Assembly (NCBI GenBank): GCA_038226305.1 | Contig: JBBRQN010000003.1 | Location: 198,752-262,751, forward strand | DNA length: 64,000 bases | Direction: 5' to 3' | Source of the DNA: JASLDZ01 sp038226305 | GTDB lineage: Bacteria > Pseudomonadota > Alphaproteobacteria > Caulobacterales > Caulobacteraceae | Part shown: in pieces, positions 7,125-16,130 of the stretch | Layout: each line of letters opens with the position of its first letter | Position numbering within the stretch: position 1 is the stretch's first letter | Position numbers and translations under genes: made by a program | Notes under the pieces: model-generated | Told to the model about the DNA's origin: nothing | What the model saw: only the letters and a program-made list of their open reading frames with translations | The model's database searches: none

Positions 7125-9998
7125 CTAGCCCAAGAACCCCTTCACCTCGTCGATCGCCTCCACCAGCCCCATGCGTTGCAGGGTGATCCCCTCGGGCAGG
7201 GCTGAGAACAGGCGCGTCGGGGCGGCCGGGTCGAGGAGGACGAAGACGCCCTTGTCGTCGGCGCGGCGGATCAGGCGGCCGAAGGCCTGGCTGAGGCGGG
7301 CGCGGGCGATGGCGTCGTCGTAGAGGCGGCCGCCGAAGCGCTCCTTGCGCGCCTTATGCAGGATGTCCGGGCGCGGCCAGGGCAGGCGGTCGAACACCAG
7401 CAGCCGGAGCGAGCGGCCGGGAACGTCCACCCCGTCTCTGATCGCATCCGTGCCGAGGAGGCAGGCGTTCTCCTCGGCGCGGAAGATGTCCACGAGGGCG
7501 CCCACCTCCAGCGGGTCCACGTGCTGGGCATAGAGGGGCAGGCCCGCCTCGGCCAGCGGCCCGGCGATCCGCTCGTAGACGGCGCGCAGGCGCCGGATGG
7601 CCGTGAAGAGGCCGAGAGCCCCGCCGCCCGAGGCCAGGAACAGCTCGCGCATGGCGGCGGCGATCTGGCGCGGGTCGTCCTTGCCCACGTCGGTGACCAC
7701 GATGGCGCGGGCGTTCTGCGCGTAGTCGAAGGGCGAGGTGAGCTTCAGGAGCTTCGGCGAAGCGGACAGCCGCGCGGCGCCCGTGCGCAGTTCGGCCAGG
7801 GCGAAGGGGCTGTCGTGGCCGGAGTCGCTGAGCGTGGCGCTGGTCACCAGAACCCCGTGAGCCGGACGGAACACCGCGGCGTGCAGGGGCTCGGTGGGGT
7901 CCACGCAGTGGCGCCGGAAGGCGGCGTCGGCCAGCCGCCCGCCCTGATTGGCGGCGTGGACGCTCTCGAACCAGTCCACGAAGCCCGCCGCGTCATCGGC
8001 GTTGGCCACGAGGTCGTGCAGCATGGCGCGCCACGCCGGAAGCTGCACGCGTGCCCGCCGGTCGAGCCCCCGCAGCGCCCCTTCGATGCGGGCACGGGAG
8101 GAGGTCTCCAACTCGTCCGCTTCGGAATCCAGCAGGTCTTCCAGCGCCTTGGCGAGCTGCACGAGGGGGCGCTCCACGGCCAGAAGGGCGTCCGCAGCAA
8201 GGGGGGCTGCCTCGCGCACGGCGTCGATCGTGGGGCGGGCGGAGCACTCGGCGCTCGTCTCTCCGCCACTGAACCCCGTGGCGCGGGCGCGGATCTGGTC
8301 GAGCACCGCGGCCAGGAACGCCTCCACCGGCCCGTTCGGGCGCGGCCCCGGCATGTCGGCGAACGCCCCGGCGTCTGGAACGGGCGCGATGCGGCCGCTC
8401 CAGCCCTCGCCGGGCAGCACGGCGGCGGCGCGAACCGCCTCCGTCAGGGCGGCGCGGGCGGTCTCGTCGTCGGCAACGAGTTCAGCGAGGCGCTGCTCCA
8501 GCCCCCGGCCGCGCTTGCGACCCTCCGGTCCCCGCACCCATCGGCGCAGTTCGGCGGCCTCCTGCCCTGAGAGGCAGGCGGAAAACGCGCTGTCGGCGGC
8601 CTCGAACAGGTGGTGGCCCTCGTCGAAGACGATGCGCTTGAGCACCGCCGTCTCCGCATCGGGCCGTCCGCCGGGCTTGGCGGCGCGGCGGGCGGCGTGG
8701 CCCCCGTCGTAGGCGGCCTGGGTCATCACCAGCGCATGGTTTGCGATCACGAGGTCGGCCCGGCGGGAGGCGCGGATCGCCTTCTCCACGAAGCAGGCGC
8801 GGTAGTGGTTGCAGCCCGCGTGCAGGCACTCGCCCCGCCGGTCCACCAGCGCCGCCGGCCCCGCCTGCGCTCCCGCGGACCCTGAGAACAGCGTCGGCAG
8901 CCAGGCCGGGAAGTCGCCGCCGGTCATGTCGCCGTCGCGGGTGGCCCTCGCCCAGCGCACCACCAGCGCCGCGCCGATCAGGTCGCCCGCGCCCATCTGG
9001 GCCGAGGTCACCGTCTCCTGCAGGTTGAGGAGGCAGGCGTAGTTCTCGCGCCCCTTGCGCACCACGGCCTTGCGCGCCCGCACGTCCGGGTCGGGGAAGA
9101 TCGCGGCACTCTCTCGCTCGATCTGGCGCTGCAGGGCGCGGGTGTAGGTGGAGACCCACACGGCGCCCTTGTTCTCCTCCGCCCACAGGGAGGCGGGGGC
9201 GAGGTAGCCCAGCGTCTTGCCCACGCCCGTGCCCGCTTCCGCGATCATGAAGCGCGGCTCGTCCTCCACGTCGCGGGGCTGGAAGGCGTAGGCGGTCTCG
9301 GCGGCGTATTCCGCTTGGGATGGGCGGGCTTCGGTCAGGCCTTGGCGTACCAGCAGCATCGCCAGCCGGTCTCGGGCGCCGCGTTCGGTGAGGGGGGCGG
9401 AGCCCGGCTCGCCCGTGGGGGCCTCGTCCTCCCACTGGGGGAGCCTCGCCCAGACGTCGAGCCCCGCGCCGCGGAAGGGCCGGGTGCCCTCCGGCAGGCG
9501 GGAGCGCAGAGCGTGGACGGCGTATGCGCCCCAGCTCCATCCGGCGCGCAGCAGCGTTTCGGCCAGCGCCAGCGCTTCCTCTCGCGAGGGCGTGGGGGCG
9601 GCGGCCAGTTCGTCGAGGAGAGCGGCTGCGCAGCTGCGAAGCGCGCTCGCCTGCTGGGTCGGGTCTCGCGGTTCCGGCAGGGACAGGGCGCGGGCGAGGC
9701 CCACGGCGGAAGGCGCGCAGGGCTTGGCGGGCCGCACGAAGGCGAACAGCTCCAGCACGTCGAGAATATCGGCCGAGCGGCCGGGGGCCCCGAGGTTCAA
9801 CCGCTTGGCGGTGAGCGAGGCGTGGGCCACCAGCACCCGCTCGCGCTGCGCCATCGCCCGGGCGGCGGATGGCGACAGCTCGACCGCGCCCCCCTCGTCC
9901 GCCCGGGCGGCGCGGGGGCCGGGGGTGACGGCCAGGGCGGGGGCCAGCGGGGGCCGCGTGGAGGTATCGGCGGCAAGGGTCGGGGCGGGAGCGTCCAC
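7125..9998 (-). CDS. DinG/XPD-type ATP-dependent DNA helicase
   Basis: This superfamily 2 helicase of 957 residues would unwind DNA 5'-3' during repair or R-loop removal. It shows Walker A 'AEAGTGVGKT' (about 253-262), a DEAH-type box 'FDEGHH', a C-terminal helicase domain with 'ATLSDSG' and 'QAFGRLIRR', and four cysteines ('YACLLNL', 'GECLHAGCNHYRAC') placed like an XPD/DinG [4Fe-4S] cluster. The N-terminal 250 residues look like a decayed DnaQ-type exonuclease fold ('VLVAHASLTAKRL', 'DILDVLELFAFVRP') without clear DEDD acidic residues. The start is GTG at 9998. I see no SOS box upstream. Confidence 0.88.
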   Translation of the reverse strand: MDAPAPTLAADTSTRPPLAPALAVTPGPRAARADEGGAVELSPSAARAMAQRERVLVAHASLTAKRLNLGAPGRSADILDVLELFAFVRPAKPCAPSAVGLARALSLPEPRDPTQQASALRSCAAALLDELAAAPTPSREEALALAETLLRAGWSWGAYAVHALRSRLPEGTRPFRGAGLDVWARLPQWEDEAPTGEPGSAPLTERGARDRLAMLLVRQGLTEARPSQAEYAAETAYAFQPRDVEDEPRFMIAEAGTGVGKTLGYLAPASLWAEENKGAVWVSTYTRALQRQIERESAAIFPDPDVRARKAVVRKGRENYACLLNLQETVTSAQMGAGDLIGAALVVRWARATRDGDMTGGDFPAWLPTLFSGSAGAQAGPAALVDRRGECLHAGCNHYRACFVEKAIRASRRADLVIANHALVMTQAAYDGGHAARRAAKPGGRPDAETAVLKRIVFDEGHHLFEAADSAFSACLSGQEAAELRRWVRGPEGRKRGRGLEQRLAELVADDETARAALTEAVRAAAVLPGEGWSGRIAPVPDAGAFADMPGPRPNGPVEAFLAAVLDQIRARATGFSGGETSAECSARPTIDAVREAAPLAADALLAVERPLVQLAKALEDLLDSEADELETSSRARIEGALRGLDRRARVQLPAWRAMLHDLVANADDAAGFVDWFESVHAANQGGRLADAAFRRHCVDPTEPLHAAVFRPAHGVLVTSATLSDSGHDSPFALAELRTGAARLSASPKLLKLTSPFDYAQNARAIVVTDVGKDDPRQIAAAMRELFLASGGGALGLFTAIRRLRAVYERIAGPLAEAGLPLYAQHVDPLEVGALVDIFRAEENACLLGTDAIRDGVDVPGRSLRLLVFDRLPWPRPDILHKARKERFGGRLYDDAIARARLSQAFGRLIRRADDKGVFVLLDPAAPTRLFSALPEGITLQRMGLVEAIDEVKGFLG

Positions 9999-10136
9999 GG
10001 TTCGGATGTAGGACGCTTCGGCCCGAAACGGAACGCGAACGTGAGCGCCACCGTGCCGGGGACGAAGCTTGGCCGGAGGAACCAGAATCCGCGTCGCCGC
10101 CTTTGTCAGGCTCGGATTTCAGACCTGGAGACCCTT

Positions 10137-10640
10137 ATGGCCGACCACGACCAAGACCCCGCCGAACTCGCCCATCGTCTGTGGAAGGAGCTCGGCCACG
10201 AGCGCATCGCCATGCTCGGCCTCGTGGGCGGGAGCGAGATGCACCACTTCCAGCCCATGGCCGCCTTCGGCGAGGAAGACGAGGGGGCGGTGTATTTCTA
10301 CACCAACAAGTCGAGCGACCTGGCCCGTGACACGGGCGCGAGCCACGACGTGATGCTGGTGCTGCAGGCCAAGGACCAGGAGTTTCAGGCGTGCATCCAC
10401 GGCGTGCTGACGCCGGAGCACGACCGCGCCCGGATCGAGAAGTACTGGTCGCCCTTCGTCGCGGCGTGGTTCCCGCAAGGCAAGGACGACCCCGACCTCA
10501 CCATGCTGAAGATGAACGCCAAGGACGCGCGGATCTGGGCCACCAAGGGCGGCGGCGTGAACTACCTGTTCCAGGTCGCCAAGGCCAACGTGACGCACAC
10601 CACCCCCGACGTGGGCGGCGTGGCGGATGTGAAGCTGTAG
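10137..10640 (+). CDS. Pyridoxamine 5'-phosphate oxidase-like (general stress protein 26 family)
   Basis: The 167-residue cytosolic protein has the split-barrel flavin/F420-binding fold of the PNPOx-like family, seen in 'HHFQPMAAFGEEDEGAVYFY', 'SSDLARDTG' and 'YWSPFVAAWFPQGKDDPDL'. It lacks the full set of PLP-binding residues of true PdxH, so a flavin-binding stress protein is more likely than vitamin B6 synthesis. The frame is open far upstream, but the ATG at 10137 has GGAG at correct spacing and matches family length. It runs divergently from the helicase with a 138-base gap. A CCTCCCCCG palindrome follows its stop. Confidence 0.85.
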   Translation: MADHDQDPAELAHRLWKELGHERIAMLGLVGGSEMHHFQPMAAFGEEDEGAVYFYTNKSSDLARDTGASHDVMLVLQAKDQEFQACIHGVLTPEHDRARIEKYWSPFVAAWFPQGKDDPDLTMLKMNAKDARIWATKGGGVNYLFQVAKANVTHTTPDVGGVADVKL

Positions 10641-10652
10641 GATCGACCAGAG

Positions 10653-10674
10653 CCTCCCCCGTAAAAGGGGGAGG
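10653..10674. repeat. CCTCCCCCG palindromic repeat, copy 1
   Basis: CCTCCCC followed by an 8-base centre and GGGGAGG forms a strong hairpin, followed by TCTTT. It sits between the convergent PNPOx-like and CHAP genes and may terminate transcription from both sides. It belongs to the dispersed family also found at 29387, 32805, 54184 and 54310. Confidence 0.75.
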
Positions 10675-10685
10675 TCTTTAGAGGT

Positions 10686-11303
10686 CTAGTTGCCGCCCAG
10701 CCCGCCGCCGAAGGCGCTGGCGACGCGCTGACCGGCGTCGGCGGCGGCGTGGTAGACGAAGCCGAAGGTCGGGTAGACGGTGCGGCCCAGGTCGCCCTGT
10801 GGGCCGTACCAAACCTTCACCGCGCTCCAGTCGCCGGCCTTGGAGACGTCCACCACGGTGACGTCCTTCTCCACCTGGCCGCGGGCACCGTTGATCAGGC
10901 TCCAGTTGGCGTGGGTCACCTGGATGATGCGGTCGGTGAGCACCTGGCTGACCACGGCGACATGGCCGCGGGTCATTGGGCCGTAGGGCCGGAACACCAG
11001 CACGCTGCCGGCCTCAGGCGTGAAGCCGCGAGCGTATTTGCCCAGCGCCTTGTCCCACCACGTCCCGGCGTCGCCGAAGATCTGGATACCCGAGAACAGG
11101 CGGGCGAACTGCGCGCATTGCCAGCCGACAAGCTTGGCCGAGGACTGGGCGAAGGTATCCGGGGTTGCGGGCGCGTCCGCTGTGACGGGCGCGCCCGTGC
11201 GGGTTAGAAGTTGGCTGATCGGGTCCGCCGCGTGGGCGAACGACGGCAGCGCCATGAACGTCAGGGCGGCGGCGAGGAGAGTGGCCGTCGGGCGGAGGCG
11301 CAT
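10686..11303 (-). CDS. CHAP-domain secreted protein
   Basis: CHAP domains are cysteine/histidine amidohydrolases or peptidases that often cut peptidoglycan cross-links. The 205-residue product has a signal peptide (1-26, ending 'FAHAADP'), the catalytic cysteine C63 in 'GWQCAQFARLFSG', and a histidine in 'MTRGHVAVVSQVL' (about 114), with an Asn in 'HANWSL' completing a plausible triad. It would act in the periplasm. A longer frame exists upstream but overlaps the acyltransferase; the ATG at 11303 gives a clean signal peptide. It may equally be a secreted amidase whose target is not the cell wall. Confidence 0.82.
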   Translation of the reverse strand: MRLRPTATLLAAALTFMALPSFAHAADPISQLLTRTGAPVTADAPATPDTFAQSSAKLVGWQCAQFARLFSGIQIFGDAGTWWDKALGKYARGFTPEAGSVLVFRPYGPMTRGHVAVVSQVLTDRIIQVTHANWSLINGARGQVEKDVTVVDVSKAGDWSAVKVWYGPQGDLGRTVYPTFGFVYHAAADAGQRVASAFGGGLGGN

Positions 11304-11449
11304 GTCCGGGGGGACTCGTGCTGTTGCAGACGTGTGAACCCTAGAGTGCGGCGCACATCGTAAACATCCGGTAATGACGCACTGCAGCGCGACGGGTCGC
11401 CGCACCCTGCGGGCGAAAACGGCCCTGCGCAGCCATCCCCACGCGGGAA

Positions 11450-12574
11450 TCATGCGGTGCGGGGCTCTTCCCGCGGCCGCGTCGGCCGCAGTTCGGCGAT
11501 CTTGCGCAGGAGGATGCGGGCCGGGCGCTCCACCCCGTTGTGCGCCAGTATGGCGATGGGCACCGCCCCCGCCACGAGCACGAGCCACACCGGCAGGGGC
11601 CAGTGCACCCCGTCGGGCAGGTGCATGAGTTTGCCCACCAGCCCGCCGAACGCCAGCCGCCAGGGCACGGCGATCATGTAGAGCGCAAAGCTCGCCTCCC
11701 CGAGATAGACGCCGATGGGATTCGTCAGCCAGGTCGAGCCGGTGGACGATAGGCCCGCAAGGCTCAGGATCAGGATGCCGAACGCCGCCACCACCAGCGC
11801 ATCCGGCACCGCCAGCATGGCCAGCCCGGCGATCAGCGCCGCTCCCACGCCCACGCCCAGCTTGGCGACACGCGCGCTTTTGACGACGCCCGAGCGCCAC
11901 AGGAGGTGCAGGGCGCAGCCGTAGGCGAAGGGCGGCACGATCCGCAGCCAGCCGAACTCCGTCGTGGCGCTGGTCAGGGGGAAGCCCGCCGCGCGCTGGA
12001 ACAGGGGGTAGGCGGCGGCGATCAGCGCCAGTGCGCCCGCCATCGCCAGCCGGGGCCGCCGGGCGAGGGCCGCGCTCACGGTCGCGAAGGCCGGAAACGC
12101 GAGGTAGGCGAACCACTCGGCCGAGATCGACCACGAGGCGTGGTTCCACCCCACCTGCGGCGCCAGGTTCCAGGCGTGGACGAGGAGGAGGTTGGCCGGA
12201 AGCGCATTCCAGGCCAGCACGGAATGGGTCATCTCCACCCCCATCACCGCCGCCGCGAAGCCGAGGAGGCCGATGCCCACGATGGTCGCCACATGCAGCG
12301 GCCAGATGCGGGCGATGCGCGCCCACAGGAACGCCCCGTAGCCGAACCGCCTGCCCTCGACCGTGCGCAGGTAGACGTGGCTGAGGATGAAGCCCGAGAG
12401 CACGAAGAACAGCTCCACCCCCAGATAGCCCTTGGCGAGACCGATGGGCCGCCCGCCCGTCAGGTCGGGCCAATAGTCGTAGAGCACCACCCAGGCGGCC
12501 GCCCAGAAGCGCACGGTGGTCAGCGGCTTGAGGTTCGCGGGCATGGCGAGAGCGGACATGGCTGGGGCGTTCAC
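11450..12574 (-). CDS. Acyltransferase 3 family membrane protein (OafA-like)
   Basis: This 374-residue inner-membrane protein with roughly ten hydrophobic segments belongs to the family that O-acylates surface polysaccharides, lipids or antibiotics. It opens with 'LKPLTTVRFWAAAWVVLYDYW' and 'GYLGVELFFVLSGFILSHVY'. The usual catalytic His of the 'R-x10-H' motif appears as Tyr in 'VLYDYW', so activity is uncertain. The start is GTG at 12574; ATGs at 12559 and 12544 are alternatives, and none has a clear Shine-Dalgarno. It is flanked by the CHAP gene and an ABC permease on the same strand with gaps of 84-146 bases. Confidence 0.85.
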   Translation of the reverse strand: MNAPAMSALAMPANLKPLTTVRFWAAAWVVLYDYWPDLTGGRPIGLAKGYLGVELFFVLSGFILSHVYLRTVEGRRFGYGAFLWARIARIWPLHVATIVGIGLLGFAAAVMGVEMTHSVLAWNALPANLLLVHAWNLAPQVGWNHASWSISAEWFAYLAFPAFATVSAALARRPRLAMAGALALIAAAYPLFQRAAGFPLTSATTEFGWLRIVPPFAYGCALHLLWRSGVVKSARVAKLGVGVGAALIAGLAMLAVPDALVVAAFGILILSLAGLSSTGSTWLTNPIGVYLGEASFALYMIAVPWRLAFGGLVGKLMHLPDGVHWPLPVWLVLVAGAVPIAILAHNGVERPARILLRKIAELRPTRPREEPRTA

Positions 12575-12658
12575 GGGCAGCGTCCGGGCGCAGGCCGGAA
12601 CCGCGTCTATGCACCCGCAAGTGCAAAGGAGGGGCTAAGACGCCCCGTCAGAGGAGGC

Positions 12659-13543
12659 TCAGCTCTTCAGGCGCCAGCCGCTCCGGAACAGCATGTAGCA
12701 CCCTGCGGCCAGCGCCAGGGTGAGGGTGCCGGTGTAGAGGGCGCCGATCAGGAGGTTGCCGTCGGCGTGGCCGATGAAGCCGTAGCGGAAGCCGTCGATC
12801 AGGTAGAACACCGGGTTGAACTTGGTGATCATCAGGAACGGCTCGGGCAGGCGCGTAACGCTGTAGAAGGTGCCCGAGATGAAGGTGAGCGGCATGATCA
12901 CGAAGTTGGTCACGGCCGCCAGGTGGTCGAACTTCTCGCTCCACAGGCCGGTGAACACGCCCACCAGCCCCATCATCAGCGAGGCCATGAGGCCGAAGTA
13001 GAGCACGGCGAAGATGTTCGAGAGGCCGAAGCGGGCGAACGGCCACGAGGCCACCAGCGTCACGAGCCCGACCACGATGCCTCGCGTCGCGGCGCCTGCG
13101 GCGAAGCCCACCGTCAACTCGAAGGGCGACAGGGGCGGGGTGAGGAAGTCGGGCGCGGTGCCCATGATCTTGGCCTGGATCAGGCTCGACGAGGCGTTGG
13201 CGAAGGCGTTGTTCAGAATGCTCATCATGATGAGCCCCGGCGCCACGAACTGCGGGAAGCTCACCGCATGGGCGTCGCTGGGGCGGGCGCCCTTCATGGC
13301 GACCACGAACACCAGCATGTAGAGCAGCACCGTCACGACGGGCGACGCCACCGTCTGCATGCCCACCTTCCAGAAGCGGCGGACCTCCTTGAAGTAGAGG
13401 GTCTTCAGCCCGACCCAGTTCACCCCGTTGTAGGTGCGCGGCGTGAAGCGCGGGGCGAAAGCGGCGCCCAGGGCCGGGCCTGCGGGAGAAGGGGCGGGGG
13501 CGGCGGGGGCCAGCCCCGCGCCGCGGTCGGCGGTCATCGTCAT
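12659..13543 (-). CDS. ABC-2 type transporter permease
   Basis: The product is about 294 residues with an Ala/Pro-rich N-terminal tail (about 5-35), a cytosolic segment 'GLKTLYFKEVRRFWKV', and six hydrophobic segments of the ABC-2 (NodJ/DrrB-like) permease fold, including 'FVAPGLIMMSILNNAFAN' and 'PLTFISGTFYSVTRLPEPF'. Such permeases export polysaccharides, lipids or drugs with a separate ATPase, yet no ATPase gene is present in this window. The ATG at 13543 is preferred to 13579; both are possible. It is divergent from gcrA across 225 bases. Cargo is unknown. Confidence 0.85.
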   Translation of the reverse strand: MTMTADRGAGLAPAAPAPSPAGPALGAAFAPRFTPRTYNGVNWVGLKTLYFKEVRRFWKVGMQTVASPVVTVLLYMLVFVVAMKGARPSDAHAVSFPQFVAPGLIMMSILNNAFANASSSLIQAKIMGTAPDFLTPPLSPFELTVGFAAGAATRGIVVGLVTLVASWPFARFGLSNIFAVLYFGLMASLMMGLVGVFTGLWSEKFDHLAAVTNFVIMPLTFISGTFYSVTRLPEPFLMITKFNPVFYLIDGFRYGFIGHADGNLLIGALYTGTLTLALAAGCYMLFRSGWRLKS

Positions 13544-13621
13544 GCCTGCGCATGTGCTCCCGAGAGCGGCGAACCGCAACCGCGCCTGCGACGCTTGGCG
13601 CCGAGTCTATATGTAGATGAG

Positions 13622-13630
13622 TGTGGACAA
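13622..13630 (+). promoter_or_regulatory. DnaA-box-like 9-mer upstream of gcrA
   Basis: TGTGGACAA is the reverse complement of TTGTCCACA, one base off the TTWTNCACA consensus. It lies 139 bases before the gcrA start. In Caulobacter crescentus gcrA is activated by DnaA, so a DnaA site here is expected. A GAGTC (CcrM-type GANTC) lies nearby at 13603-13607. A single 9-mer is weak evidence. Confidence 0.4.
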
Positions 13631-13768
13631 GCCAATGGCGCCTATTGTGGCGTCGCGCCTTTGAGATACCGTATCTCGTGGTGAGAGAGCCCGAGCGGCG
13701 GGCTCCGGCGCCAGATGTAGCGCTTCGGTCGTTTCCGCAAGGCGCACATTCAGTACGGAGCGGCCATC

Positions 13769-14293
<525 letters not shown>

Positions 14294-14338
14294 TCCGAAG
14301 GGGGCGGCGGTGGGTGACCTCCGCCGCCTGACGCTTCG

Positions 14339-15325
14339 CTAGAGCATGGAAGGCAGGACGCGGTCGGGCGGACGGTGGCCGTCCATGAAGGTCTTGATGT
14401 TGATGATCACCTTCTCGCCCATGTCGATCCGGGCCTCCACCGTAGCCGAGCCCATGTGCGGCAGCAGCACCACGTTGGGGAGCTTCAGGAGCTTCGGGTT
14501 GATGGCGGGCTCGTTCTCGTAGACGTCGAGCCCGGCGCCCGCGATCTCGCCCCGGTGGAGCATGTTGGCGAGTGCAGCCTCGTCGATCACCTCGCCCCGG
14601 GCGGTGTTCACGACGATGGCGTGGCTCTGCAGGAGCTTGAGCCGGCGCGCCGAGAGCAGGTGGAACGTGGCGGGCGTGTGCGGGCAGTTGACGCTGACGA
14701 TGTCCATCCGGGCGAGCATCTGGTCGAGGCTCTCCCAGTAGGTCGCGCCCAGAGCTTCGCCCACCGCGTGGGGAACTGGCTTGCGGTTGTGGTAGTGGAT
14801 CGACAGGCCGAACGCCTGCGCCCGGCGCGCCACCGCCTGGCCGATGCGGCCCATGCCGACGATGCCGAGGCGCTTGCCCCAGATGCGACGACCCATCATC
14901 CAGGTGGGGCTCCACCCGTGAAAGCCCCCGGCCTGCACCACCTCAGCACCCTCCACGAGGCGGCGGGCGGAGGCGAGGATCAAGGCCATCGTCATGTCGG
15001 CCGTGTCTTCGGTGAGGACGCCGGGCGTGTTGGTGACGGTGATGCCGCGCTGAGTGGCGGTGGAGACGTCGATGTTGTCCACGCCCGCGCCGAAGTTGGC
15101 GATGAGCTTGAGGTTCGGGCCGGCGCGGCTGAGCAGGCGGCCGTCTATTCTATCGGTGACGGTGGGCACCAGCACATCGGCGGTGGCCAGGGCGCGGGCG
15201 AGGCCTTCGGCACCAAGGGGATTGTCCTCCGCGTTCAGCTCCACGTCGAACAGTTCGCGCATCCGCGCCTCGACCGCATCGGGCAGCTTGCGCGTGACGA
15301 CGACTTTGGGCTTGCTGGAAGGCAT
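14339..15325 (-). CDS. D-isomer specific 2-hydroxyacid dehydrogenase (glyoxylate/hydroxypyruvate reductase type)
   Basis: The enzyme reduces glyoxylate or hydroxypyruvate, or oxidises the matching D-2-hydroxyacid, with NAD(P)H in the cytosol. The 328-residue product has 'ANFGAGVDNID', the Rossmann motif 'LGIVGMGRIGQAVARRAQAF', the catalytic Arg in 'VNTARGEVIDE', a Glu in 'DVYENEP' and the His in 'LLPHMGSAT'. The Arg in 'YHNRKPVP' just after beta-2 suggests NADPH preference. It converges with gcrA, and its ATG overlaps the putative ATG of the divergent SH3 gene, so one of the two starts is probably misplaced. Confidence 0.9.
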   Translation of the reverse strand: MPSSKPKVVVTRKLPDAVEARMRELFDVELNAEDNPLGAEGLARALATADVLVPTVTDRIDGRLLSRAGPNLKLIANFGAGVDNIDVSTATQRGITVTNTPGVLTEDTADMTMALILASARRLVEGAEVVQAGGFHGWSPTWMMGRRIWGKRLGIVGMGRIGQAVARRAQAFGLSIHYHNRKPVPHAVGEALGATYWESLDQMLARMDIVSVNCPHTPATFHLLSARRLKLLQSHAIVVNTARGEVIDEAALANMLHRGEIAGAGLDVYENEPAINPKLLKLPNVVLLPHMGSATVEARIDMGEKVIINIKTFMDGHRPPDRVLPSML

Positions 15326-15992
15326 GCGTGAGCGTTCGAAATCCTGGCGGCCCGGCGGCGAAAGCGCAGCCGGACGCCCGACCTTTAGCAGCGGCTTTGG
15401 AACCGGCCAATGGCGCGGCGCCCCAGCTTTGTTCGGCGTGCTGCTGGTTCTTCTGACGGTCGGGGGCGGGAAGGCCCATGGCGCCCCCCGCGATCCGGCT
15501 CCCCACGCGGCGCCCGCCCATGCTCCGCCTCCGAGGGAGACCCCCTCCGGCCAGCCGGTGCCGCGCTATGGGGCGACGCGCTTCGCCACGGTGAACGCCC
15601 GGGGCGGGCCGGGCGACGACTACAAGCTCCTGTGGACCTACCGCGCCCGGGGCGTGCCCCTGCAGATCGTGGCCGAGACCTTCGACTGGAGGCGGGTGTG
15701 CGATCCGGACGGGGGGCTCGCCTGGGTGCATCGCCGCACCGTCGAGGGCGAACGTCGGGTGATGAACACCACGGCCGAACCCCTGCCCGTTCGTCGCGGC
15801 CCGAAGGCCGACGCCGCGGTCGCCGCCGAGCTCAGCTCCCGCGCCACCGCAAGCCTTGTGGGCTGCAGGGATGGCTGGTGCCGCATCAAGGCCGCCAAGC
15901 TCACGGGGTTCGTGGAAGCTCGCGCCGTGTGGGGTACCGACGAGGCGCGCCAGTGCGTGCGGCTCTCGGCCACGCGCCCCCACCCTTCGTGA
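15324..15992 (+). CDS. Secreted bacterial SH3-domain protein
   Basis: The product contains two SH3-like (SH3b) repeats, 'RFATVNARGGPGDDYKLLWT' and 'PLPVRRGPKADAAVAAELSS', each ending in a 'G-C-x-D-x-W-C/WRRV' strand, which in related alphaproteobacterial proteins bind cell-wall material. A hydrophobic stretch 'LFGVLLVLLTVGGGKAHGAP' is the probable signal peptide. The ATG at 15324 overlaps the start of the divergent dehydrogenase and leaves about 33 odd residues before the signal peptide, so the true start may be a TTG or GTG near 15430. Periplasmic location is inferred; the partner is unknown. Confidence 0.75.
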   Translation: MRERSKSWRPGGESAAGRPTFSSGFGTGQWRGAPALFGVLLVLLTVGGGKAHGAPRDPAPHAAPAHAPPPRETPSGQPVPRYGATRFATVNARGGPGDDYKLLWTYRARGVPLQIVAETFDWRRVCDPDGGLAWVHRRTVEGERRVMNTTAEPLPVRRGPKADAAVAAELSSRATASLVGCRDGWCRIKAAKLTGFVEARAVWGTDEARQCVRLSATRPHPS

Positions 15993-16130
15993 TCCGCAGG
16001 CGCTGCATCCGCAGACCCCCGGATCGCGTTGAGAGAATGGTCCCGGTCGTGTAACCGGGCTGCAACGCCGCCGGTCCCGACCACTACCGGGGCCGTAAGA
16101 GCCACGATCCAGGAAGGACCGCCCGCCTCC

